From assembly GCF_030936135.1 (NCBI RefSeq), contig NC_082637.1, positions 4,415,001-4,479,000 on the forward strand: 64,000 nucleotides of DNA, given 5' to 3'. The DNA comes from Gavia stellata (lineage: Eukaryota > Chordata > Aves > Gaviiformes > Gaviidae). The notes beneath the pieces were generated by a model, which worked only from the letters and a program-made list of their open reading frames with translations, ran no database searches and was not told the origin of the DNA. Positions 1 through 11,371 of the stretch are shown here, one piece after another. The translations under genes were made by a program, and so were the position numbers. How positions within the stretch are numbered: the stretch's first letter is position 1; every line of letters begins with the position of its first letter.

Positions 1-3000
1 AAGCCAGCTTCTCAAATATCGTTACAATTTCCCCATTTTTGTTTTTTGACTGGTAAAAAATGGTTTGGTAGACATGTCAGGAAAATTCAGACTAGAAACA
101 GTGAGCCAGATTCTTCTTTCATTTACTCTTAAATATATGCGCAGAATAACTCTGCAAATATTGGTGCAATTACTGTAGATTTACAGTAGCTCGTGGAAGG
201 TTGAAAACAGCCCGGCATTTATTATATGTAGCAGACTGGACAGTTGTGTAGTCTTTACTGGGATAAGTGGATCCAGAAGTTAAATGACATAAAATTTGAT
301 TACAGAACGTGTTCGTAAAAAAGCAAAAAAGTTCAAAGTTGAAAAGGGGGAAGACGAGGCGAAGTTTCAGATGTGGGACGCAGCACTGCATGTTAATAGA
401 TAAGATTGGGTATAAATACAAGGATCTGCAGGACAGACAAAGCTGCAGATGGACTGTAGGACTGGGTCCTTATTTACTATTTCTCTTCTGTTATTACTAA
501 GGAACTCAGGAGCAATCTTGGAATTATTGAAAGAGAGTGGAACGTTGTCAAATTTCTTTGTTTTTTGCAAGCCTGGCAGTATTATGTGTCATCTTTTTTT
601 TAAAGCCCCATCTTTTGGAATCTGGTGAGAATTTTACCTTCCAGTTAAAACAAACCACGAATTAGAAATTTTCTAGCCCTTGTGCTTCTAGAATAAAGTT
701 ATGAAATACTTCCCAGATGTACGCATAAGGTTCAGACCGAAGACGAACTGATTTGTTGTCTCTCTAAAACATTTTATATTTTTAAGTCAGTCACAGTTTT
801 TGAACGTTCAGTTTGAAATCCTGAAACTGGTTTCTCCTCTATCCATTAGTGCTTCAACACGGATGTTTATTTAATCAAATGTTCGTGTTTTAAACTTTAA
901 ATAGAGGTTACAAATGAGGCTTTATCTGTGCAAAAAAAAGAACTGGTTTGTTTTAAAGTTACACCACTTTCAGGGCAAATTAACATTTGAAGCTCCAGGT
1001 TTTGTAAGAGATGTATATCAGCCCCAGTATAGAAAAGCACTTGAAAGATGCTCATTGAGTTTCCAAAAATAGACCTATTTTCCCAGGTCCTGATTATTTT
1101 ATTGATTATTCCCCAAAAAAAAGTCGTGAATATGCACGATGCATGAATATTTTCAGTCAGGGTAAGATTTCTTCAGGACATACACAAGAACTGTGCATGT
1201 CTTAAAGCGAGACATTAATTGCAAGTGCAGATGGAGCCTTTGGAGCTCTGAAAGTCTGCCGGTTCACATCTGCCTGTATTTTTAAAGTGGATATATATAT
1301 GTTTATACCCAGAAGATACCGACATCTTCACCGCTGTGGTCTTTGTGTCTGCAGACAGCACTCTCTCCAGCTAAAAATACCGGTGGACATTTAAGTTATG
1401 GTAGACCATCGATGCTGCAGGCTTCACAAGGGTAAAGCTCACCTGGTAGGAGTGAGCTGCAGAGCTGGTTGGCAGGCATTGTGCGCTCTGCGAGCTGTAG
1501 GTACCATCCAGGAATTATAGGGCCGATGCCCAGACACAGGCGAGTGGATGATTTTGGCTGATGTGGTCTGGCACTGCAGATGTAGTGAGAATTGCAGAGA
1601 GTACGAGTTGAGGACGAGGCACAGGGCTGAGAGTCAGGAGAGATGAGTTACGTTCCCGGTTCATCGGAACTCTGCGCTGGGCAAATCAGTTGCCCATCGA
1701 TGTAGCCGAGTTGTCTGGGCCAGCGTGGAAATTTTTAGCTGCTGTTTGAAGAGCGCTTTGAGAGCTTCCTGAGGAAGGATTGCAGGAGAGCAGAGTGCTG
1801 TAGGTGGCACAGCATGAAGAGGTAACCTGGCTTTGTCTGGTTTGGTTTCGTACAACGAGGGCGATGTGCATTTCTTTTGAGGAGAATAAATTTAGAAATA
1901 TTTATGTTCGTTTCTTGTGTTAAACATTCAAATCTTAACTACTCCAGTGAGTGTGGGGCTAATGAAACGGTGGCATCACAAGAGCTGAGGTTGTGTCAAT
2001 GTACAAATTGGGACCTCTGGTTTTCTGAGTACTGATAAAGTAATTTGAGGTTTGTCTACTCACAGACATCATTTCTGCTTTCCTCTGTGGGTGGATGTTC
2101 ACGTTCCAGGTGAAGAAAGCCATTTGTATAAAATACAACCCGTGAATAATAATGTCTGTGCACCTGAGCTAATCAGGAAAAACAGAGGTACCAAAAGCTT
2201 TAGCTGAGGCAGTTTAAACTGACTATGAATACTTCATCCCCTTTTCCCCCTAGCCAATAGACAGTTGAGGAATAGTTTGATTTATTTTTTTTCTGAATAA
2301 ACTGAAATAGGCCTCTTTTAGAGAAAACTCAGGTGTCCGTACCAGGGGGCTGCACAGTTTTCAGTGTTGCTGTTTTAACTGTTGCTACAAGTTTGTGTGT
2401 AGACAAGGCCCAAGAGAGTTATGGTGGAGCTATTAGAAGGGGAAGTGATTTTTTCTTAGACTGATTAAAATTCTTTGGGCTTTCTGTTTGTTTGTTTTTA
2501 AACACCTATTTAGCTTTTAATTAACATTTAAGAGAAAGGAAGCTGGTTAAATATTCAATACCTCCTCCCTTTCAATTAAGGTAGAACAGTACACAACGCA
2601 TGATGAGGCCTCTGGGAAGTATGGAAAAACGGAGAAGAGCAGGCTCTTGATTATCATTTTCAGGGGGACTGGCAAGGTGAAACCCATCTGATTATTATTA
2701 CCATTAACAATAATAATGTCGAGGCTTTTTTTGAACATCAGAAAGCAGTTTAAAAATGCAGTTATTCTTTAAAACCGTATGTGCTGGGTCTTGCCTTTAA
2801 ATACCTTTGCTTTTCCCATCCTGTTCTTATTTGGGGGGCAAGGATGGAGAATTTTCTAAAGGCTTTTTGGTAGCTTAGCAGGGAGGCTGCAGATGCTGGA
2901 GAAGTTATTCTTTACGCTACAAGCCCTTGTTTTCATTTTGATGCAGTTCTTTCAGCCCCAGCGAGTCGGCAGCCTCAAACCGTACGGCCCTGAAAGCTCT

Positions 3001-5078
3001 ACCGAGCAAGCGGGAAAGAGCTATGTTGCTGCCATGCTCTGTGCTAGGATCTAGTCTCTTCCCCTTTCTCTTCTCCCCCTTGAAGAATCCAGTTACCCTC
3101 TCTCTGTGAGCCTGTTATCGCTCAGAACTGCAGATAAAACATTCAGAAAAGAATTCCTCAACGAAAGAAACTGATTGGCAAAATATACTAGTGTATATAT
3201 AATTTAATAAATACCCTTCCTAAACTTAAATTCTTTCTTTTTTGATTTTCGTGTACCCTCATTCCTAGGTTATCTAACAAAATATTTATTTTGTTAGCAA
3301 TCCTGTTTAAAACAAAATTACAGTAACTAAAAAAATAAGACCATTTTACATCACGGAAACATCTCAAACCACTGCCCAAAAAGTGATGTATTTTTATTTT
3401 TAAGCTTGTTATTTCTTTTAATGCAGTGAGACGACTTACCTGTAGAAAGGACTTTGTTTATATCAAATATCATACAAAAATGATTTTTTTAATCATTGTG
3501 TTATGTAAACAGATTTTTGAAATGGAATTGCTGGCACCAAATATCAGTTGTGCGAATGTATGTGCCTGAGTGAGTGGTTGCTTTTTTTTTTTAAGGAACA
3601 AAGAGATAGCAGATGCTAAAATGCATAGCTATTGCGTATGTTTCATATACTGTGACTTCAAGCTTTACTGAATATAAGACTGCATTGATTTTTAAAACTA
3701 GAAATAAATGTTTTGCAAAAAGATTTCTGACTGCATATAAAACAAGACTTTCCAATGCAACTTTAAAATTAACTTATTGTGATGACCTACTATCAAACGG
3801 GTGGTGACAGTACGAGTTTTTTAAGTAGCTGCTATCTTATCTGATGTGTGGCGACCTATTCAGTGCTATGGCTTTTATTTTCAAAAAAAATCAAGGTATT
3901 TGCTCCATGATCCTTTCCTCCAAATACATAAACACATGAGTAGCTTTATATATATGTGTTTCTTGTGATTACTCATCAGTAGAGTTAATGATGTGTATTT
4001 ACTGGCTGGACTAAACAAAAAAACAATCCAATTAGTACAATAATTGGTTATTTACCAATATTTTCTTAATTATTGAGAGTCCCTTTCTATTTCAGCTGTA
4101 AATAACAGAAAATCTCCCATTAATTTCAGCTAAAGTATTTTTTCTTTTAAAAACAATTTTTTCATGGCTTTTTGTTTCAAAACCCTGTTCATAGAAATTA
4201 GACTAAAATTCCAACGTTCCAGAGGATAACGAAAATAACACCTTCTGTCAGGAGGTTCATATTAAGTCAAACTGTCATCCAGATGAACTTAACACCTCGT
4301 GAAGATGGGCGTTTTTTTATTATTTTATTTGTAAAGGAAAAAGTCTGAAAAAGTAGCATGCATATATCTAGAAATAGTCAAATTCTGTTATCTAGAAAAT
4401 TCTTTACTATTACATGGCTAAAAGTTCTGTGAGCAACCTAAGACAGAAATCTCTGAATTGGTTGACCTCAGAGGTGTATCCTTTAGATGCAAATACCACT
4501 AATGTCAATTTTATCTCAGCTGGATATAAATTATATCCAGTTAACAACAAGCTCGTGCCATAGCGCTCTAGAAGATGATAAAGTTAAAGAGCTGATGAAG
4601 GCGAAGAGGCTGGTGCAAAAAGGATTTTACCTGTGTATTTGGGAACAGGTTCTTGCCCAGCGTGGACTTCCCGTTGCGAGGAGAGGAGATGAGACTGTAG
4701 AAGTCTCTGCCCCTTTCTCAGTTTGTTCCTAGCCATTCTCTAGTAAGAGCATGTTCAAGAGGGGCTAGAGTGAAAGCAGGGATCAGTTCGGCAGGCGACG
4801 TGCAAGAGGAGCGCTCGTAGGTATCGAGGAGACATCGGGTCTTGTCTGCAGGAGGCCATGGTGTAGGTAGATACTTAACTAAACTAGAAGCAAATACAAG
4901 TCCTGCAAAAATTTGTGCTGCGCACACAGAGATATGTAGATAAACCTCAATCTCACTCTTTCTGTATATTTTTTTTCTTTTTCTTCTCCACATTCTCTGA
5001 AACAGTTGCGTAGTAAGGATAATATTGATGAAAAGCAGTATCAGTAAATCAATAACTTTTTTCTTTCGCTTTTTTAAG
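1..5078 (+). other. SKOR2: SKOR2 intron (upstream part)
   Basis: AT-leaning non-coding DNA upstream of the first recognisable SKOR2 exon. The exon at 5079 begins with the last two bases of a codon, so another coding exon ending in phase 1 must lie further 5', probably outside the window. I found no convincing exon here. Two acceptor-like sites followed by short open stretches, near 2948 and 4487, were considered and not called. T- and A-rich runs occur throughout, and no repeat family was recognised. Confidence 0.6.
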
Positions 5079-5144
5079 GCGAACACACACAAGAAACCAA
5101 TTCACCTCATTCACTGAAGAAGGATGTAGAAAACATGGGGAAAG
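5079..5144 (+). CDS. SKOR2: SKOR2 coding exon, fourth from the end
   Basis: SKOR2 (SKI family transcriptional corepressor 2) is a nuclear corepressor of the SKI/SNO family, known for roles in cerebellar Purkinje and dorsal interneuron development. This 66-nt exon follows a pyrimidine-rich acceptor (cttttttaag) and ends at AAAG|gtaaaa. It reads EHTQETNSPHSLKKDVENMGK between split codons at both ends. It joins in frame to the exon at 5533, giving GKEELQKVL, the start of the C-terminal coiled-coil region. The identification rests on the continuous, highly conserved C-terminus formed with the next three exons. The large exons encoding the SKI/DHD and SAND-like domains are not in the window. Confidence 0.88.
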
Positions 5145-5532
5145 GTAAAATAAATAAGGGCCTCTTATGTTATAAAACTGCTCTTTGTTTTAATAGAATA
5201 TGAGGATAATAGGGGGCACTTTTGTTCTGCACCATATTTTAAGCTTGTCAAGTAACATATGAATAATATATGGACCTTTGGGTGGATATAATTGAGATTA
5301 ATGCATATATATCAATCAATACATGACACTGTAATATAATACTTTAAAATAATATATTACATTGATTTATATTCATGGCTTTCTGCACAAAATCTATTGT
5401 AGGTCTATGCAACACTTTTTTTTTTATAACTGCTAAAATATTTTGTCTTATAGTAATGAATTGCTCTGCAACTGCTCTTTCAAGAATTGTTTATACAGAT
5501 TAGCAAAACCACTTTTCTTTTCTCTTTGTTAG

Positions 5533-5631
5533 AGGAACTCCAGAAGGTTTTGTTTGAACAGATCGACTTACGGAGGAGACTAGAACAGGAATTCCAGGTG
5601 TTGAAAGGAAATGCGTCTTTCCCAGTCTTCA
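5533..5631 (+). CDS. SKOR2: SKOR2 coding exon, coiled-coil segment
   Basis: A 99-nt exon with acceptor ttctctttgttag and donor TTCA|gtaaga. It encodes (E)ELQKVLFEQIDLRRRLEQEF followed by QVLKGNASFPVF, a charged heptad-like helix from the SKOR C-terminal coiled coil, which in this family supports oligomerisation. It is separated from the previous exon by a short 388-nt intron and ends in phase 1, completing an Asn codon with the exon at 11304. The paralogue SKOR1 has a related C-terminus. SKOR2 is preferred because the neighbouring genes are the known SKOR2 neighbours. Confidence 0.93.
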
Positions 5632-8600
5632 GTAAGACACACATCTGTGGTTTTGGTGTTATTTGTGGGTGGTTGGTTGTTGTCAAATTGTTAAAATGGG
5701 AGAGGTCTGTTCTAAGTTGTGTTGCCTTTGGCTTAGTTCTGCTGAGGTTGATGGCACTTCTGCTGTGGCTTTTCAGGCTGCCCAAGCAGGTCTTTTGCAG
5801 GGAAAATCTGAAGCTGGATGTCTGTTTTGGTGTATATTTTACTGGTTTTGAACACACTGAATACAGTGAGTGGACAGAAACATGTCTGGGGCTTATTGGG
5901 GTACAGCGATGTCGGTGGTCTTAACCAGCTTCTTGGAGGCTTTTGAAGACAAGGTACTTCATAGTTGTCTTGAGGTGGTTCTAGCTGGTGCTGGAGAATT
6001 GATTGGGCCTGTGTTTAAGGAGTAGAAAGACCCGTTTGGATTTTTCCTCTTGGGACGGGCTATTTGAGATGGCCCTTTCACCATGGCTTATGAGCAGGGT
6101 GCTGCTATCCAGGGGTGATGGAATGTGCTGGGCATGTGTTAAATAAAAGAAAACAAAATGGACACTTAGGAGGGTTTTCGTGAAGCTGCCACAAAGTTGA
6201 ACTGCATGCACAGGGATAGGGAAAAAGACCTATTGATTGAGACATTTTGAATTACACTGGCAGCAACAGGGGAAAGCATGCTTCTGGGAGAAATCCCACG
6301 TAGATCAGGACAAGGTAGAAGGCACAGTAAGGGCTCTCTAACATGCAATGAATGTAGTGTGACAGAGCTGGAGTGATCAGGGCATCTCCATTGCTCTCTG
6401 CCCATCTGTAACACAGCACCACACAGAGATCAGTACTGTCGTGCAGGCTTCCCCATGCCTGGCTGTCACGGCTCTGCAGCTGCCTGCCCAGACAGTCCCC
6501 CCCAGTTCAGTATTAAATGCAACCTAAAGGAAAAAGCATGTTTGCACCCACCTTTTGTTTCTTCATGAAGTCCAAAGGAGGTCTGACTGTATCTCCATTC
6601 AATATTTTCCTCATGTGGATGATATGAGGGGTTTTTTTAAACTCTGCTTTTTAAAACTCTCAGTTTTTGTCCTTGTTTTCCTGTGAGACTACATGTGGAT
6701 GGAGCATTGCAGTGACTCACAGTAAGCCAAGATAGATACATTAAAACCTTCCTAGACTAATTGTCAGGCTCTTCTGCCATTTGCGAACTTAACTCCTGTG
6801 TGGCTGAAATTTTTGACCAGCACTCAATGCAAAATACCCTTGTGCTAGTTTATCATAGTTTCTTGAAGAGTTCAGAAGCTCTCTGTTTTGTTAGTCCTCC
6901 CAGTTCCTTCACAAAAACTCCAGGGACAAAAACCAGTATTGCCAGTACCCGTGAGGTGTAGGCAAGTCAACCAAAACCCACTGCTGCATGCCGATGAGTG
7001 TTGTACCTCCCTGGACTGCAGGAAAAGGTGGGAACACAGACAGCATTTTCCTGTTATTTAAAGAAAATACATTTGTACCCTTTCTGTAGCACCAGATGGG
7101 GTAAGTTCAGGGAAGCAAGGAAGTGTGAGGAGTCTGGGAATGACTCCATCTTTAGCGCAAATACCGAAAGATGTAGACAGCTTCATAAATAAAGGAGAAG
7201 AGCCGCCTGAGGTGATACAGATATTAATGAAAGGAGGATAACCTCATCCTTCAGTATAAATTCAGTCATTACTTGGGTTTGGGAGTGAGGTAATTTTCAA
7301 ATAATTTGTGTAGATCAAAACACTGATGTGTGGTATTGGCGAAATGGCATCTTGGAGTTTTGCCATTCAGGTCACTCATTTATCCTTTTGTTCTTCTACA
7401 GTGAAATTAATGCTCTGTCATTGCCGTGTAAATAAACACTGCAATTAAACCACATGAAATACAATTCAAATAAAAGAAAAGAACACCTACGGCCAACCAA
7501 GGAAGTGGCGACTCTGTATGCCGGCTTGAAAAATATGTGGTTTCAATGTACCACAAAGTAGTGGTCAATTTTCTTCAGGATTAAAATAGAAAACAGATAA
7601 TGTGCCATAAACAATATATACAAGTGACCGTAAAACCTATTTACAGATTTAGATTTACCAAAAAACACCCCTCCTCCGCATGTAATAAAACAAGAAAAAA
7701 GGTCTTTGTAAAGCAAGTAAGTGTAAAATCCACGGTAAGTGTGGTTTGTCGTCTGGAGCAGTGCATGTTCTAGCAAAAGAGACAGGGTCTGTTTCAGGCT
7801 CTCGCTGCTGGGCAGGGCTACTGCTTTAGGTCAGGTATTAGAAATTATTTGTTTTGCCAGGTTTCCCAAGTTACTAACTACCTGTGGTGGTATTGGATAG
7901 GGAGGAGTTAGGGAGAGAAGTCTTTGGAGATCCAACTAAGGGAAAGGTGAGGTAAAATTAAAATCATATTGATGGATTTATCATGGCTGGGAGACACCTG
8001 AGGCTGTAGGAGGGAATGAAGAGCAGGCAGGTAACAGGCTTTGTATCCCAGTCTGTCTCACTGCAGCATCAGGCTGAGTGGCCATGGGGACTGGATCTCT
8101 GTCCTGTCCCTAACACTAGTGATGACAGGGGCACACTGCCAGGGTAATTCTCACTCCCGCGGGTGGTGGTCGTTCTCCCTGTGCTTTGCACTGTCTCTGA
8201 GTAAATAAGAAGCCTTTGGCTTTTAAGTCTTCTCAACCTTTTTTAAAAAGGAGAAAATTCATCCCTGTTTCAGCAGGGAGGAAATGTGTGAGGTGTGGAA
8301 GGTAATGCTGTGTCTCTCTAGAAAATAATCCTGTCAGGTTACCTGGAGTTAACTCCAAAGTCACCTTTTTTTGGGTCTTGCATTTGGAACCAAGCATGTT
8401 TGGGGTGTTACACATTAAGAGCATCAAACCACCACCCATAGCAGTGCTGTGCAGTCTTGTGTGTAAATGGTGTTTGGTTTCCATGCTTTCCTCATGGAAA
8501 TCACTGTTAAATGAGAACTGATCTTATTTGCAAGCTCATTTAGCAGTATTATGCTGCACACTTCTCTGTGGCTTCTTGTACCTGCTGGAAATGTGGCCTG

Positions 8601-8721
8601 TGATAATTTATAAAACAGCAGACCTTGTATTCTGCTGTTTGCACCTTCACTTTTTATATTGCTATTGTACTTGAAAGCTACAGATGAGGTTTTCCTTTGC
8701 CTATAAGGTCTCTCAATGCAG

Positions 8722-8775
8722 AGATCACTTGAAGAAAATAAAAGAAAAATCAGATCACTTGAAGAAAATTAAAGA
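8722..8775. repeat. Short tandem duplication, 30-nt period
   Basis: The string agatcacttgaagaaaat begins at 8722 and again at 8752, and both copies are followed by A-rich sequence. This is a local two-copy duplication inside a SKOR2 intron, probably from replication slippage. No function is inferred. Confidence 0.75.
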
Positions 8776-10570
8776 ATTTGCTGTCCTCATAGCAATATGA
8801 GCACCTGTGCATGGTGACAGCACTTTCTTCCAGAATCCTCTGCTGGTTTGTACCCTTGGTGTCATCTGGCACGCATTTTGTCCGGCTGCATTTAACAATG
8901 TGGTAATAAAATCATGGTGACGTAGTCTGGATAGTTAAAGTATTTAATTTTCTGTTAAGAAAACTATTTAAATATTCATATCTTTTCTCTTGGGTATTGC
9001 TCATGGCTTTGTCTGTATGCATTCAGACTCAGATAAATGCTGCCGGAAAAAACACTATCCTTACCATTAACAGCCCATTTTCACTGTGAGCTTGGACATT
9101 TGCAGTGCAGGACTGAGCAAGATTTCTGAGCTATTTGTTCTGAGAGGTGATGAGCCTGTGAAGAAGCAGTCGAGAGGAAAGTGTTGAAGAGAGAAGGAAA
9201 ATTTGTCCATGTAGCCTACTCAGAGTGAAACTGGAGGACCTCAGTAGTAGCTAGCACAGATCTATCAGTCTTTAGTGACCAGGACAGGAGGCAGTCACCT
9301 TTTTATACTCCATGGCTTTTTTTGGGGCTAGAAAGAGATGAAATTGCAAACCTGCTTTATTTTTGTCAGCTTCTTTTTCTGGTCGAGTTGGAGTAGAGGG
9401 AATAGGCTGAAAAATTCTGTAGGCATTTACTTGAAATCTGAAGACATTAAGATAATATCATCGTGTCCACATGTTTTCTGTGTGGCTGAGCTGGATCCTG
9501 ATGGTTTCAGCCTGACAAATTTTCTCACTCTTTCTTTGTTTCATTCTTGTTTTCTTGTTGTCCTAAAGTGCCTCCTTGCCTTTCAAACAACTTGCTCGTC
9601 ATTCAGAGAGGGCAAAATTCTTGTGTGAAAGAGGACAGAGCTCTGCCCCCTTGTACTTTCTTCCAGCCCCTTCCTATGCCCACACTTGATGGGGACACAT
9701 CCCTTTTCCCCGCAGGCGAGGTACATCATTCCTCTCCACTGTATCATTCCACGGCTGCTCACTGCATTCCTGCTCCTGCTTTGGGAAATTGTGGCAAGGC
9801 TGTGCAGCTAGTTTGGGCGTGGGTGAGCTCCCAGCACTGCGGCAGCACACAGAGTATTAATAGGAACCGCTTGTTCTCACCTGGGCTCAAATCCTTCCAT
9901 TGCAATTTAGGTGTTCTGTGATTCCCGTTACTGTGCTGTCGAAGTATCCCACAGTCATTTAATCCATTAATCCTCCCAACGCGCTTGGCAGATGAAGCAG
10001 TGCTGTTATTCCTGCTTTAGCAGTGATGAAAGGAGGCACAGAGGGACACACGCACGGAGTCCAGTAGAGCAGGTATTGAACGCAGGCTTCCCGAGTCCTG
10101 GGCTGGTGTCCCAGCAAGTAGCATGACTATTTAACTCTTTTAATTGGTTAGTTGTGAATAAGCCATTTTAGCTTTTCCTGCCCTTCTCCAGGCTCTGGGT
10201 GTTGAGGTGCTCCACGCTGTTTTCTTTTGGCATTTACCTTGCTGCTTCTGTGGTCCAAGACAGGCTTCAGTCTCCCAGATCAAAATGATGTTGGTTGGAA
10301 TAGGTTTTCTTTCCTCTTCCATTTTATAGTCCATCATTGCACCCAGGTCTGTCACGCAACTCTCCAAGTTATTTGCTTCTTGTCAATAGTGTTGTTTATA
10401 TTTTTCTGTCTTTTTCCCAACCTCCAACAGCAGTGTTACGGAACACAGACCAGCAGTTAATCTTCTACCAAATGAGGTTTAGTCTGAAATGGTTAGCAAG
10501 GAGGAAAGTAAGGGAAGGAGAAGCTACTGGAGCAGGAAGGCTGGCCTGTGCTGTAACCCAGCTATGGAAA

Positions 10571-10790
10571 CATAGAATGGTTCGGGCTGGAAGGGACCTT
10601 TAAAGGCCATCTAGTCCAACCCCCCTGCAATGAGCAGGGACATCTTCAACCACATCAGGTTGCTCAGAGCCCCGTCCAACCTGACCTGGAATGTTTCTGG
10701 GGATGGGGCGTCTACAGCTTCTCTGGGCAACCTGTGTCAGTGTCTCACCACCCTCATCTTTCAAAGACTTTTTCCCTTCTGAGATCCACG
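10571..10790 (-). mobile_element. CR1 LINE 3' fragment, reverse orientation
   Basis: Reverse complement of the CR1 3' end. On the + strand it begins catagaatggttcgggctgg, then the diagnostic run ggaccttTAAAGGccatctagtccaaccccc and the 'ctgcaatgagcagggacatc' segment, and continues into the end of the reverse transcriptase ORF. It is 5'-truncated, as usual for CR1, and the encoded protein is broken. It lies in a SKOR2 intron, antisense to the gene, and closely resembles the + strand copy at 29655-29914. Confidence 0.9.
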
Positions 10791-11303
10791 TCACTGTTTA
10801 TGCAGCTTTAGTCCGAGTTTTGTTCAAAGCTGTCAGCACTATGTTACAAACTACAAATCAAACCCTGCATCCTTGAACGCTTTCTGTTCTCACGTATTGG
10901 ACATCCCTATTGATGTGAACAGATTTATGCCAAAGTGAAGAAGAGCAGTTTTTGCTCTTCTCTTCAGTGTTGGTAGAAGTTTGACTAATGACTGCAGAGT
11001 CTGGCCTGTTGAGAAAATCACTGTGAGAATGAATGCTAGCAACAGAAACTTAGCAACCTACATTTGCTAATGGGGGAAGTAGCTGAATCTGATTTTTTCC
11101 AGTTTTTCTGTTGTCTACAGTGTCTCCTACTAGAGAAGAAGTTTTTGTTAGGCATGGGTTTTAATTGGGTGAAGGGCTTTGTAGTGCTTCACAATCCCTC
11201 GGTAGTGTTTGGGTTTGATTTCATCTCATTTATATGAATTCTGCTGTGTGGTCTCTCTCTTTTAATTACTGCATCTACTTTTTTTTTTTTTCCCCTCTTA
11301 CAG

Positions 11304-11371
11304 ATAATTTTCAAGATCAGATGAAGCGGGAACTGGCATACAGAGAAGAAATGGTACAGCAGCTACAAATT
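11304..11371 (+). CDS. SKOR2: SKOR2 coding exon, second to last
   Basis: A 68-nt exon with acceptor ctcttacag and donor AAATT|gtaagt. After completing an Asn codon it encodes NFQDQMKRELAYREEMVQQLQ and I, ending in phase 0. This is the second half of the SKOR C-terminal coiled coil. The reading frame is exactly continuous with the exons at 5533-5631 and 20170-20232, so no exon is missing between them. Confidence 0.94.

Larger units (their letters stand above)
5632..11303 (+). other. SKOR2: SKOR2 intron, 5.7 kb
   Basis: No gene is seen. It contains a reverse-orientation CR1 LINE fragment (10571-10790) and an imperfect tandem duplication with a 30-nt period at 8722-8775. It ends in a strong polypyrimidine tract before the acceptor cag at 11301-11303. 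Open frames such as 9338-9628 and 9547-9921 overlap one another, lack splice context or similarity that I can recognise, and look like chance. Confidence 0.7.

Noticed and set aside
2948-3052. Acceptor-like site (gatgcag) followed by about 35 open codons
   Set aside because: No matching donor in phase with the SKOR2 exon at 5079 and no recognisable SKOR sequence.
4487-4732. 81-codon open frame before the SKOR2 exon cluster
   Set aside because: The frame does not connect to the exon at 5079 and no donor is evident. Conservation data would be needed to rescue it.
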